Source: Intrasporangium flavum (GTDB lineage: Bacteria; Actinomycetota; Actinomycetes; Actinomycetales; Dermatophilaceae). From it: a stretch of DNA of 64,000 nucleotides. Position 1 is the first letter of the stretch; each line of letters opens with the position of its first letter. Location of the stretch: assembly GCF_001956915.1 (NCBI RefSeq), contig NZ_MLJO01000001.1:124001-188000 (forward strand). Reading direction: 5' to 3'. The position numbers and the translations under genes are program-made. Under the pieces are notes generated by a model. The model ran no database searches. It was not told the DNA's origin and saw only the letters and a list, made by a program, of their open reading frames with translations. Shown piece after piece: positions 10,172 to 18,129 of the stretch.

Positions 10172-11563
10172 GTGAGCACGTCCACCCCGCAGGCCCCGCG
10201 ACACCGCGTCGTCGTCATCGGATCGGGGTTCGGCGGCCTCTTCGCCACCCAGCGCCTCAAGCGGGCCGACGTCGACGTGACGCTCGTGGCCCGCACGACC
10301 CACCACCTCTTCCAGCCGCTGCTCTACCAGGTCGCCACCGGCATCCTGTCCGAGGGCGAGATCGCGCCGTCGACGCGCGAGGTGCTGCGCCGCCAGGACA
10401 ACGCCGAGGTCCTCCTCGGCGACGTCACGGCGATCGACCTGGCCGCCCGCACCGTCACCCACTCGACGGTCGGCCGCGAGAGCGTGACGCCGTACGACTC
10501 GCTCGTCGTCGCCGCCGGCGCCGGACAGTCGTGGTTCGGCAACGACGAGTTCGCCCGGCACGCGCCGGGCATGAAGTCGATCGACGACGCCCTCGAGCTG
10601 CGTGGCCGGATCTTCGGCTCGTTCGAGCTGGCCGAGCTCGCCTCGACGCCGGCCGAGATCGAGCGGCTCATGACGTTCGTCGTCGTCGGCGCCGGGCCCA
10701 CCGGCGTCGAGATGGCGGGCCAGATCGCCGAGCTGGCCCGGCGCACGCTGCGCCGCGACTTCCGCCGCATCGACCCGACGAAGGCGCGCGTCATCCTCCT
10801 CGACGCCGCGCCGGCCGTCCTCGGCTCGTTCGGCGAGAAGCTCGGCGACCGCGCCGTGCGGCGCCTCACCTCCATGGGCGTGGAGGTGCGCCTCGGGGCC
10901 AAGGTCGTCGGGGTCGACTCGACGGGCATCGAGGTCGAGCGCGAGGACGGCACGCGCGAGCGCATCGAGTCGGTGTGCAAGGTCTGGGCCGCGGGCGTCA
11001 GCGCCTCGCCGCTCGGGCAGCAGCTCGCCGAGCAGAGCGGGGCCACGCTCGACCGCGCCGGACGGATCGCCGTCCAGCCCGACCTGACGCTGCCCGGCCA
11101 CCCCGAGGTGTTCGTCGTGGGCGACATGATGGCCCTCGACAACCTGCCCGGCGTCGCCCAGGTCGCGATCCAGGGCGGCCGGTACGCGGCCGACCAGATC
11201 CGCCGTCGACTCGACGGCAAGGAGCCCAAGGGCCCGTTCCACTACTTCGACAAGGGCTCGATGGCCACGATCTCGCGGTTCTCGGCCGTGGCGTCGGTCG
11301 GCAAGGCGCAGTTCAGCGGGTTCATCGCCTGGCTGCTCTGGCTCGCCGTCCACCTCGTCTACATCATCGGGTTCAAGCACCGGATCACGACGCTGATGCA
11401 CTGGGTCGTCAGCTTCCTGGGCCGGGGCCGCTCCGAGCGCACCGTGACCGAGCAGCAGGTGTTCGCCCGGCAGGCCATCCACGACCTCGGCGACCGGTTC
11501 CACCCCGAGCTCCCGCGACTGACAAAGGACCGGCCGCACGAGCCGGCGGACCGGTCGGCCTGA
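10172..11563 (+). CDS. ndh: Type II NADH:quinone dehydrogenase
   Basis: A single-subunit, non-proton-pumping NADH dehydrogenase that feeds electrons to menaquinone (463 residues). The FAD-binding GSGFGG is at 17-22 and the second dinucleotide site is VVVGAGPTGVEMAG near 171. The FAD pocket GDMMALDNLPGVAQVAIQGG matches NDH-2 enzymes, and C-terminal amphipathic/hydrophobic helices (LLWLAVHLVYIIGF) attach it to the membrane. The GTG start has GGAAGGA at 10158-10164. It lies between atpD and atpC, so a respiratory enzyme is embedded in the ATP synthase locus. Confidence 0.93.
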   Translation: MSTSTPQAPRHRVVVIGSGFGGLFATQRLKRADVDVTLVARTTHHLFQPLLYQVATGILSEGEIAPSTREVLRRQDNAEVLLGDVTAIDLAARTVTHSTVGRESVTPYDSLVVAAGAGQSWFGNDEFARHAPGMKSIDDALELRGRIFGSFELAELASTPAEIERLMTFVVVGAGPTGVEMAGQIAELARRTLRRDFRRIDPTKARVILLDAAPAVLGSFGEKLGDRAVRRLTSMGVEVRLGAKVVGVDSTGIEVEREDGTRERIESVCKVWAAGVSASPLGQQLAEQSGATLDRAGRIAVQPDLTLPGHPEVFVVGDMMALDNLPGVAQVAIQGGRYAADQIRRRLDGKEPKGPFHYFDKGSMATISRFSAVASVGKAQFSGFIAWLLWLAVHLVYIIGFKHRITTLMHWVVSFLGRGRSERTVTEQQVFARQAIHDLGDRFHPELPRLTKDRPHEPADRSA

Positions 11564-11602
11564 ACCCGACCGCCCCGGCACCGACCGCGCCGCCCCAGAC
11601 GC

Positions 11603-11639
11603 GACGAGGCCCCGACCGCACAGCGGTCGGGGCCTCGTC
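11603..11639. terminator. Strong hairpin terminator after ndh
   Basis: A perfect 17-bp stem (11603-11619 with 11623-11639) and an ACA loop begin about 40 bases after the ndh stop. There is no T-tract, as is common for actinobacterial hairpin terminators. It also lies downstream of the convergent gene at 11693-12130, so it may serve both strands. Confidence 0.85.
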
Positions 11640-11692
11640 CAGCGGCCGGTGGGCGTCGTCGCGCCGTCGGCAGGTGCCTCAGGCCGGCGTCG

Positions 11693-12130
11693 TCACGGGA
11701 CGAGACGCTCCACGGCAGCGCCGAGGCGGGGAAGGGCCGCCACGACGTGCTCCTTGGCCTTGCCGCGCAGCGAGCCGTAGACCTTCGCCGCCGCGCCGTG
11801 CGAGGTGTTCGCGGCCTTGGTGTCGGTTACGGACAGCAGCGCGTCGGCGACGGCGTCGGACTGGCCGGCGAGGTGCGCGCCGAACGGCGCGGCGCCCTTG
11901 GTCGCCCAGAACGGGTCGAGGGCCGAGGCGAACTGCGGCAGGAGGCGGTCGGTGGCGCTCGAGACGAAGTTGCCGCCGAGCTTCTTGGCCGCGGCGTAAC
12001 CCGTCTTGACCGCGGCGCCGCCGAAGCCGGACTTGTCGGCGACCTCGGCGTCGATGACGTCGGTCAGGGTGTCGACCGCGACGGGTCGGCGGGTCGGGTC
12101 GAGGAGGGCGTCGGACACGGCAGTGCTCAT
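11693..12130 (-). CDS. Conserved actinobacterial protein (DUF6918-like)
   Basis: A 145-residue soluble, alanine-rich protein with no signal peptide. It begins with a pattern I associate with an uncharacterised actinobacterial family (probably DUF6918): LLDPTRRPVAVDTLTDVIDAEV, given here in parts as LLDPTRRPVAV and LTDVIDAEVADKSG, then AVKTGYAAAKKL. Function is unknown. The ATG has AGGAGT at 12138-12143 on its strand. It is transcribed against its neighbours and separates ndh from atpC, so atpC cannot share the atpB-D transcript. Confidence 0.75.
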   Translation of the reverse strand: MSTAVSDALLDPTRRPVAVDTLTDVIDAEVADKSGFGGAAVKTGYAAAKKLGGNFVSSATDRLLPQFASALDPFWATKGAAPFGAHLAGQSDAVADALLSVTDTKAANTSHGAAAKVYGSLRGKAKEHVVAALPRLGAAVERLVP

Positions 12131-12249
12131 GGATCGGACTCCTGTGGAGGGTGGGGGAATCGGCGCGGGCGGCGGGAGCCACCTCGCGTACGGAGCATCC
12201 TTGCAGAGGCACTAAACTGCGAGGCACACCCCCACGATCCGGAGGAATT

Positions 12250-12528
12250 GTGAGTTCGCTCAAGGTTGAGATGGTCGCCGCCGACCGAAAGGTCTGGGAG
12301 GGCGAGGCCAAGTTCGTACGCGCCCGGTCCATCTCGGGCGAGCTGGGCATCCTGCCCGGCCACACGCCGCTGCTCGGCATCCTCGTCGAGGGTGAGGTCT
12401 CCATCGACTCCCTCGAGGGCGAGCGCAGCACCGTCATGGTCGACGGCGGCTTCCTGTCGGTCGATTCCGACGTCGTCACCATCGTCGCCGAGCACGTAGA
12501 CGCGTCGGCGCTCCAGACCAACCACTGA
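12250..12528 (+). CDS. atpC: ATP synthase F1 subunit epsilon, short form
   Basis: Epsilon (92 residues) sits at the foot of gamma on the c-ring. The N-terminal beta-sandwich is complete, from LKVEMVAADRKVWEGEA through SGELGILPGHTPLLGIL to VDGGFLSV. The protein ends at about residue 92, without the two C-terminal helices (~40 residues) that inhibit ATP hydrolysis in longer epsilons. The GTG start is fixed by GGAGGA at 12241-12246. A TAAACT at 12213-12218 may be its own -10 box. It is separated from atpD by 3.9 kb, a terminator and an opposing gene. Confidence 0.92.
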   Translation: MSSLKVEMVAADRKVWEGEAKFVRARSISGELGILPGHTPLLGILVEGEVSIDSLEGERSTVMVDGGFLSVDSDVVTIVAEHVDASALQTNH

Positions 12529-12539
12529 GGCCAGCGCGC

Positions 12540-12977
12540 GTGCCGTCCGTTCTCGTCTCCACGGAGATCGTGATCGGCACGCTGCTCGCCCTGGCCGTCG
12601 TCATCCTCACGACGACCTACCTGCGCCGCCGCTACATCGCCCGCGGCCTGCAGCTGACGCTGTGCGGCCTGCGCCAGCCGGGTACGGCCCGCTGGCGCCT
12701 CGGCCTCATCAGGTTCGGTGACAACGCCCTCGAGTGGTTCACGCTCGGGGGCGTCTCCGTGCGCCCGAAGCGTCGCTGGGCCCGCCAGCGGCTGCAGATC
12801 GAGGCGCCCGTGCTGCTGACCGGCACCGAGTCGATCCCGCTGCTGCCCGACGCCAGCCTGGTCCCGTGCACCGACGGCGACGCCGGCTTCGAGCTGGCGC
12901 TCCAGGGCCCCGCCTACACGGCGCTGCGGTCCTGGCAGGAGGCCGCGCCTCCCGGCTACAACGTCAACGTCGCCTGA
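12540..12977 (+). CDS. DUF2550-family membrane-anchored protein
   Basis: A 145-residue protein with one N-terminal membrane helix (about residues 8-26, IVIGTLLALAVVILTTTYL), an RRR stop-transfer motif, then a soluble beta-rich domain. The position directly after atpC and the pattern match the DUF2550 family, as with Rv1312 after atpC in M. tuberculosis. Function is unknown. It starts at a GTG 11 bases after atpC and is likely cotranscribed with it. Confidence 0.8.
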   Translation: MPSVLVSTEIVIGTLLALAVVILTTTYLRRRYIARGLQLTLCGLRQPGTARWRLGLIRFGDNALEWFTLGGVSVRPKRRWARQRLQIEAPVLLTGTESIPLLPDASLVPCTDGDAGFELALQGPAYTALRSWQEAAPPGYNVNVA

Positions 12978-13003
12978 CGCGTCCGGCCCCATCGGGCCGT
13001 CCG

Positions 13004-13025
13004 CCGCGGAAAGTGCGCCATGGCG
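13004..13025. repeat. Direct repeat copy 1 (half of palindromic element)
   Basis: A 22-base unit, CCGCGGAAAGTG plus CGCCATGGCG, identical to 13055-13076 and starting 51 bases earlier. This copy lacks the second palindrome arm: it continues GAGTT rather than CACTTTCC. Confidence 0.8.
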
Positions 13026-13054
13026 GAGTTGGCGCGCCGGATCGGGGCAATCGG

Positions 13055-13076
13055 CCGCGGAAAGTGCGCCATGGCG
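13055..13076. repeat. Direct repeat copy 2
   Basis: Second copy of the 22-base unit at 13004-13025. Here it runs on into the full palindrome at 13056-13087. Confidence 0.8.
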
Positions 13077-13087
13077 CACTTTCCGCG
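13056..13087. terminator. 32-bp perfect palindrome between convergent genes
   Basis: A perfect 32-base palindrome centred on CCATGG, with arms beginning CGCGGAAAGTGCGCC. It lies between the ends of the DUF2550 gene (+) and the adenosyltransferase gene (-), so a bidirectional transcription terminator is likely. The partial second copy and GGCCGCGG remnants on both sides suggest a small dispersed repeat family rather than a simple terminator. Confidence 0.6.
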
Positions 13088-13115
13088 TCCGATCGCGCCG
13101 GTCGGCCGCGGTGGG

Positions 13116-13757
13116 TCAGGCCTTGTGGCGTCGCTCGGGCTTCTCGACGCGGCCGCCGCCGGGCTGCCACAGGATGTCGCCGCCGATCGGCTTGTTGGCG
13201 ACCCGGGCCAGGATGAAGAGCAGGTCGGACAGCCGGTTGAGGTACTTCGCGGTCAGCACGTTGACGCCGCCGAGGCCGCGGGCCTCGCCCTCGCCGCCCG
13301 GCTCGACGCCGTGCGCCTCGACGGCCGCCCACGCGGCGCGCTCGGCCCGACGCGTCACGGTCGTCGCGAGGTGCAGGTGGGCCGAGCCGGCGGTGCCGCC
13401 CGGCAGGATGAACGAGCGCAGCTTCTCGACCTGGCCCAGGTAGTGGTCGCAGTCGGCCTCGAGGTCGTCGATCCACGGCTGCTCGACGCGCAGCGGCGGG
13501 TACTCGTAGGACCGGCGCAGGGGCGTCGAGAGGTCGGCCCCGACGTCGAACAGCTCGTTCTGGACGCGGCGCAGGGTGGCGACGACCTCCTCGGGCAGCT
13601 CGCCGCAGGCGACCGCGATGCCGATGGCGGCGTTGGCCTCGTTGGCGTCGGCGTACGCGTGCAGGCGCGGGTCGTTCTTGCTCGTCCGTGAGAAGTCGCC
13701 GAGGCTCGTCGTGCCGTCGTCGCCCGTCCGGGTGTAGATCCGCGTCAGGTTGACCAT
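13116..13757 (-). CDS. PduO-type ATP:cob(I)alamin adenosyltransferase
   Basis: This enzyme transfers the adenosyl group of ATP to cob(I)alamin, giving adenosylcobalamin (213 residues). Family motifs are the N-terminal [10 protein letters not shown] nucleotide-binding stretch, SFILPGG, an arginine-rich RRAERAAW helix and [13 protein letters not shown]. The product is the cofactor for the mutase encoded at 15682, and the MeaB-type chaperone is at 28286, so the locus holds cofactor supply, enzyme and protector. The homologue in M. tuberculosis (Rv1314c) has the same position between atp and murA. Confidence 0.92.
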   Translation of the reverse strand: MVNLTRIYTRTGDDGTTSLGDFSRTSKNDPRLHAYADANEANAAIGIAVACGELPEEVVATLRRVQNELFDVGADLSTPLRRSYEYPPLRVEQPWIDDLEADCDHYLGQVEKLRSFILPGGTAGSAHLHLATTVTRRAERAAWAAVEAHGVEPGGEGEARGLGGVNVLTAKYLNRLSDLLFILARVANKPIGGDILWQPGGGRVEKPERRHKA

Positions 13758-13809
13758 GGGGTCACTCTCTCACCACGGCGGGCGCGCTCGGCGCAGCGGG
13801 GGACCCGGA

Positions 13810-13815
13810 TAGGGT
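13810..13815 (+). promoter_or_regulatory. -10 box of leaderless murA
   Basis: TAGGGT lies 7 bases before the murA GTG, so transcription would start at or next to the start codon. No Shine-Dalgarno sequence precedes the GTG. Confidence 0.5.
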
Positions 13816-13822
13816 TCGGTGG

Positions 13823-15109
13823 GTGAGAGAGCGATTCCGTGTCGTCGGTGGGGCCCGCCTCGTCGGCGAGGTCACCGTCGTGGGCGCCAAGAACAGCGCC
13901 CTCAAGCTCATGGCCGTTGCGCTGCTCGCCGAGGGCCGCACGACGCTGACGAACGTGCCGGCCATCGCCGACGTGACGATCATGGCCGAGCTGCTGCGCC
14001 GGCTCGGGGTCGGCGTCGAGTACGTGCCCGAGGAGAACCGCGTCGTCCTCGACGTGCCCGCCACGATCGGCCACCGCGCCGACTACGAGCTCGTCCGCGC
14101 GCTCCGGGCCTCGATCTCGGTGCTCGGCCCGCTCGTGGCCCGCACCGGCCAGGCCGACGTCGCGGTCCCCGGCGGAGACGCCATCGGCTCACGCGGACTC
14201 GACCTGCATGCCGCCGCCCTGGAGTCGCTGGGCGCCAAGGTGCACGTGACCCACGGCTACCTCGTCGCCGAGGCCCCGGACGGGCTGCGCGGCGCCGAGA
14301 TCCGCCTCGACTTCCCGAGCGTCGGCGCCACCGAGAACGCCCTGACGGCCTCGGTGCTGGCCCGCGGCACCACGACGATCGACAACGTGGCCAAGGAGCC
14401 CGAGATCGTCGACATCGCGAACATGCTCACCTCGATGGGGGCGCAGATCGAGGGTGCCGGCACCTCGCGGATCGTCGTGCACGGCGTCGAGGCCCTGTCG
14501 CCGACCGAGCACGCGGTCGTCCCCGACCGGATCGCCGCCGGCACGTGGGCCTTCGCCGGGGCGACGACCCGTGGCGACGTCGAGGTCGTCGGGGGAGTGG
14601 CCGACCACCTCCGGGTGCCGCTCGGGATGCTCGCCGACGCCGGGTGCACCGTCGAGTCGACCGACCGCGGCTTCCGCGTCGCCGTGCGTGACGGCCGGCC
14701 CCGCTCGTTCGACGTCGCGACGCTGCCCTACCCGGGCTTCCCCACCGACCTGCAGCCGTTCGCGCTGGCCTACAACGTCGTCGCGGACGGCTCGGCGATG
14801 GTCACCGAGAACCTCTTCGAGGCCCGGTTCCGCACCGTCCAGGAGCTGGCCCGGCTCGGGGCCGAGGCCCAGATCGACGGGCACCACGTCATGACGCACG
14901 GCGTGCCGCTGCTGTCGGGGGCCCCGGTCGAGAGCAGCGACATCCGCTCCGGCGCCGCCCTCGTCATCGCGGGACTCGTCGCCGAGGGCGACACCCTCGT
15001 CAGCGGCGTGCACCACATCGACCGCGGCTACCCGCGCTTCGAGGTCGCGCTGCGGGCGCTCGGCGCCGACGTCACCCGCGAGCCCGACGACGCCCTCGAC
15101 TTCGACTGA
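13823..15109 (+). CDS. murA: UDP-N-acetylglucosamine 1-carboxyvinyltransferase (MurA), Asp active-site form
   Basis: First committed step of peptidoglycan synthesis: enolpyruvyl transfer from PEP to UDP-GlcNAc in the cytoplasm (428 residues). The substrate-binding KN pair is K23-N24 (GAKNSALKL). The catalytic aspartate is in PTDLQPF and the C-terminal arginine region is [18 protein letters not shown]. The flexible-loop position that is Cys115 in E. coli is Asp here (D119 in GGDAIGSR), as in M. tuberculosis, where it gives intrinsic fosfomycin resistance. The residue after that arginine is Gly, where E. coli MurA has Pro. Confidence 0.95.
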   Translation: MRERFRVVGGARLVGEVTVVGAKNSALKLMAVALLAEGRTTLTNVPAIADVTIMAELLRRLGVGVEYVPEENRVVLDVPATIGHRADYELVRALRASISVLGPLVARTGQADVAVPGGDAIGSRGLDLHAAALESLGAKVHVTHGYLVAEAPDGLRGAEIRLDFPSVGATENALTASVLARGTTTIDNVAKEPEIVDIANMLTSMGAQIEGAGTSRIVVHGVEALSPTEHAVVPDRIAAGTWAFAGATTRGDVEVVGGVADHLRVPLGMLADAGCTVESTDRGFRVAVRDGRPRSFDVATLPYPGFPTDLQPFALAYNVVADGSAMVTENLFEARFRTVQELARLGAEAQIDGHHVMTHGVPLLSGAPVESSDIRSGAALVIAGLVAEGDTLVSGVHHIDRGYPRFEVALRALGADVTREPDDALDFD

Positions 15110-15284
15110 GGCTGCGGCCGCTTCGCCCGGACTGCCCCGGTTCGTCCGCGGGAGGCATCCGGCTGCCCTACCATCTGCACGCGCCGGACGTATTTTCTTG
15201 ACTGGTTCTTGACTCCTCAAGGCAACGTTTCCGGTACGCGGCGCGTCATCATGGTGACGGCAGCCGCGTTGAGAGGGGTCCACG

Positions 15285-15641
15285 ATGGCGCTGAACACCC
15301 ACCGCAGGGAACCGGTCCGAGTGGTCGACGGACCGGATGGGCACGACGTCATCATCGAGGGTCGCCTCGACATCCACACGGTGCCCGACATCCGCGACGC
15401 GATCCACGAGATCATCCCGCAGGGGCGCGGTGACATCCGCCTGCACCTGGCCGACGCCGAGATCGGCGACGCCACGGGCCTCGGGGTCCTCGTGCACCTG
15501 CACCGCCGCGCCACGCGCGCCGAACGCCGGCTCCTGCTCGTCGACCCCAGCGACCGCACGACGCGGCTCGTCCGGGGCTGCCGCCTCGACCGCATCCTCG
15601 CCACGCGGCACGCCGCGACTGTGGCGCCTCTCACCGCCTGA
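15285..15641 (+). CDS. STAS-domain protein (anti-sigma factor antagonist-like)
   Basis: A 118-residue protein that is essentially one STAS domain: beta strand VIIEGRLDIHTVPDIRDAI, then IRLHLADAEIGDATGLGVLV. Such proteins bind anti-sigma kinases and release sigma factors. The usual phosphorylatable serine (DSxGLG) is a threonine here (DATGLG), which may still be phosphorylated or may change control. GAGAGGGG at 15271-15278 precedes the ATG. No partner kinase or sigma gene is adjacent. The 175-base gap before it shows only a T-rich TTGACT/CTTGACTCC stretch that may hold a promoter. Confidence 0.75.
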   Translation: MALNTHRREPVRVVDGPDGHDVIIEGRLDIHTVPDIRDAIHEIIPQGRGDIRLHLADAEIGDATGLGVLVHLHRRATRAERRLLLVDPSDRTTRLVRGCRLDRILATRHAATVAPLTA

Positions 15642-15669
15642 GCGACTCCCCGCCGCGAGGGGCCGCCGC

Positions 15670-15675
15670 TACCGT
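15670..15675 (+). promoter_or_regulatory. -10 box of leaderless ecm
   Basis: TACCGT ends 6 bases before the ATG at 15682, with no Shine-Dalgarno sequence in between. Confidence 0.45.
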
Positions 15676-15681
15676 CGAGCC

Positions 15682-17763
15682 ATGTCCTCGACGGAGAGTG
15701 CCCCGCCCGCACCGGCCCGGCCGCAGCGCGACCGACCGTGGGTCATGCGGACCTACGCCGGCCACTCGAGCGCCGCCGCGAGCAACGCGCTGTACCGGCG
15801 CAACCTCGACAAGGGCCAGACCGGCCTCTCGGTCGCCTTCGACCTGCCGACCCAGACCGGCTACGACCCGGACCACCCGCTCGCCCGCGGCGAGGTCGGC
15901 AAGGTCGGCGTGCCGGTCAGCCACATCGGCGACATGGCCGCGCTCTTCGACGGCATCCCCCTGCGCGAGATGAACACGTCGATGACGATCAACGCCACGG
16001 CGATGTGGCTGCTCGCGCTCTACCAGGTGGCGGCCGAGCGCCAGGCCGACGCCGCAGGGCAGGACGCCGCGGAGTGGGTGCACGCCCTCGCCGGCACGAC
16101 GCAGAACGACATCATCAAGGAGTACCTGTCGCGGGGCACCTACGTGTTCCCGCCCGGGCCCTCGCTGCGCCTCATCACCGACCTCGTCGCGTACACGGTG
16201 CGCGAGATCCCGAAGTGGAACCCCATCAACATCTGCAGCTACCACCTGCAGGAGGCCGGGGCGACGCCGGTGCAGGAGATCGCCTTCGCGATGTCCACCG
16301 CCATCGCAGTGCTCGACGCCGTGCGCGACTCGGGCCAGGTTCCGGCAGAGGAGTTCTCGGCGGTCGTCGCGCGAATCTCCTTCTTCGTCAACGCCGGTGT
16401 GCGGTTCGTCGAGGAGATGTGCAAGATGCGAGCCTTCGTCGAGCTCTGGGACGAGCTGACGCGGGAGCGCTACGGCGTCACCGACGACAAGGCCCGACGC
16501 TTCCGCTACGGCGTGCAGGTCAACAGCCTCGGCCTCACCGAGGTGCAGCCCGAGAACAACGTGCAGCGGATCGTCCTCGAGATGCTCGCCGTGACGCTGT
16601 CCAAGGACGCCCGCGCCCGCGCCATCCAGCTGCCGGCGTGGAACGAGGCGCTCGGCCTGCCGCGGCCGTGGGACCAGCAGTGGAGCCTGCGGATGCAGCA
16701 GGTGCTCGCCTTCGAGTCCGACCTGCTCGAGTACGACGACCTGTTCGCAGGGTCGGTCGTCGTCGAGGCCAAGGTGGCCGAGCTCGTCGCTGGGGCCAAG
16801 GCCGAGATGGCGCGCATCGAGGAGATGGGCGGCGCCGTCGCAGCCGTCGAGACAGGCTACATGAAGTCGGCCCTCGTCGCCTCGCACGCCGAGCGTCGCC
16901 GCCGGATCGAGGCCGGCGACGAGGTCATCGTCGGGCTCAACCGCTTCGAGACCACCGAGCCCAACCCGCTGACCGCCGACCTCGGTACCGCGATCCAGAC
17001 CGTCGACGCGTCGGTCGAGCAGGCCGCCGCCGAGGCGGTGCGCGCGTGGCGCGACACGAGGGACGCCGACGCGTCCGACAAGGCCCGCGCCACGTCGGCG
17101 CTGGAGCGCCTGCGGGCCGACGCGGCGTCGGGCACCAACCTCATGCCGGCCACCCTCGAGTGCGCGCGCGCGGGCGTCACGACGGGGGAGTGGGCCGGCG
17201 CGCTGCGCGAGGAGTTCGGCGAGTACCGCGCTCCCACGGGCGTGTCCGGGTCGGTCGGCGTCGGCGGCTCCGAGCCGGGTGACCACCTGGCCCGGGTCCG
17301 GCAGCTCGTGGCCCGCACCGGCGAGGAGCTCGGCGAGAAGCTGCGCGTCCTCGTCGGCAAGCCCGGCCTCGACGGCCACAGCAACGGCGCCGAGCAGGTG
17401 GCCGTGCGGGCTCGCGACGCCGGGTTCGAGGTGGTCTACCAGGGCATCCGACTGACGCCCGAGCAGATCGTCGCGGCGGCCGTCGCCGAGGACGTCCACC
17501 TCGTCGGGCTCTCGATCCTGTCCGGCTCGCACATGGAGCTGGTCCCCGAGGTGTTGACGGGCCTGCGCGCGGCCGGCGCGGCCGACGTGCCGGTGGTCGT
17601 CGGCGGCATCATCCCCGAGTCCGACGCCGCGGCTCTGCGCGAGGCCGGGGTGGCGATGGTCTTCACACCCAAGGACTTCGGGCTCAACGAGATCATGGGC
17701 GAGATGGTCGGGGTCATCCGGCAGGCGCGTGGTCTCGCGCCGCTCGAGACCGCACCGGCCTGA
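15682..17763 (+). CDS. ecm: Ethylmalonyl-CoA mutase (MeaA/Ecm), B12-dependent
   Basis: Adenosylcobalamin-dependent acyl-CoA mutase of 693 residues. The N-terminal TIM-barrel part opens WVMRTYAGHSSAAASN with FDLPTQTGYDPDHP. The C-terminal cobalamin domain has D564-x-H566-x-x-G569 (GLDGHSNG). The sequence is closer to streptomycete MeaA-type ethylmalonyl-CoA mutase than to the larger MutB, because it is a single-gene enzyme of <700 residues with a HSNG loop. It would convert ethylmalonyl-CoA to methylsuccinyl-CoA, the step after Ccr (24065). Isobutyryl-CoA mutase is the main alternative, less likely because that enzyme splits or fuses differently. Confidence 0.88.
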   Translation: MSSTESAPPAPARPQRDRPWVMRTYAGHSSAAASNALYRRNLDKGQTGLSVAFDLPTQTGYDPDHPLARGEVGKVGVPVSHIGDMAALFDGIPLREMNTSMTINATAMWLLALYQVAAERQADAAGQDAAEWVHALAGTTQNDIIKEYLSRGTYVFPPGPSLRLITDLVAYTVREIPKWNPINICSYHLQEAGATPVQEIAFAMSTAIAVLDAVRDSGQVPAEEFSAVVARISFFVNAGVRFVEEMCKMRAFVELWDELTRERYGVTDDKARRFRYGVQVNSLGLTEVQPENNVQRIVLEMLAVTLSKDARARAIQLPAWNEALGLPRPWDQQWSLRMQQVLAFESDLLEYDDLFAGSVVVEAKVAELVAGAKAEMARIEEMGGAVAAVETGYMKSALVASHAERRRRIEAGDEVIVGLNRFETTEPNPLTADLGTAIQTVDASVEQAAAEAVRAWRDTRDADASDKARATSALERLRADAASGTNLMPATLECARAGVTTGEWAGALREEFGEYRAPTGVSGSVGVGGSEPGDHLARVRQLVARTGEELGEKLRVLVGKPGLDGHSNGAEQVAVRARDAGFEVVYQGIRLTPEQIVAAAVAEDVHLVGLSILSGSHMELVPEVLTGLRAAGAADVPVVVGGIIPESDAAALREAGVAMVFTPKDFGLNEIMGEMVGVIRQARGLAPLETAPA

Positions 17764-17769
17764 CTGGCG

Positions 17770-17775
17770 TAGCGT
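17770..17775 (+). promoter_or_regulatory. -10 box before the 17782 gene
   Basis: TAGCGT ends 6 bases before the ATG at 17782. It suggests a leaderless transcript independent of ecm. Confidence 0.45.
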
Positions 17776-17781
17776 CGGGGC

Positions 17782-18129
17782 ATGAGCGACCTGCAGTGCG
17801 CCGCGCGGATCGTCGTCGTCAACCCGCCCGGGCTCGCCGACGTCGGCTGGCTCGCCTCGGCGATCCACCTCGAGAAGGTCCAGGCCGTCTACGCGGCCGA
17901 CGACGTGCCCGACACCGGCCCGGTCGAGTCCCTCGCCGACGACCTCGGCGTGCCCAGCCACCTCGGCCACGGTGACCTCTCCGACGGCTCGCAGGGGTTC
18001 GGGCAGATCGTCGACCAGCACCGCGGCGAGACGGTCGTCGTCGTGCGCGGCGGCTCCGACGCCGACCCGGTGCTGCTGCTCGTCGACGCCGACGGCGTGT
18101 CGCGCGGGACCCTCGAGGGCCTGGCCTGA
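17782..18129 (+). CDS. Small protein of unknown function
   Basis: A 115-residue protein that I do not recognise. It has no signal peptide or membrane helix. It opens with a hydrophobic strand (AARIVVVNPPGLADVGWLA), holds an acidic middle (ADDVPDTGPVESLADDLG), and ends in strands VVVVRGGSDADPVLLLVDADG. The alternating pattern suggests a small alpha/beta fold. Its stop overlaps the next start as ATGA, so it is translationally coupled to the AlkD-like gene. Confidence 0.65.
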   Translation: MSDLQCAARIVVVNPPGLADVGWLASAIHLEKVQAVYAADDVPDTGPVESLADDLGVPSHLGHGDLSDGSQGFGQIVDQHRGETVVVVRGGSDADPVLLLVDADGVSRGTLEGLA

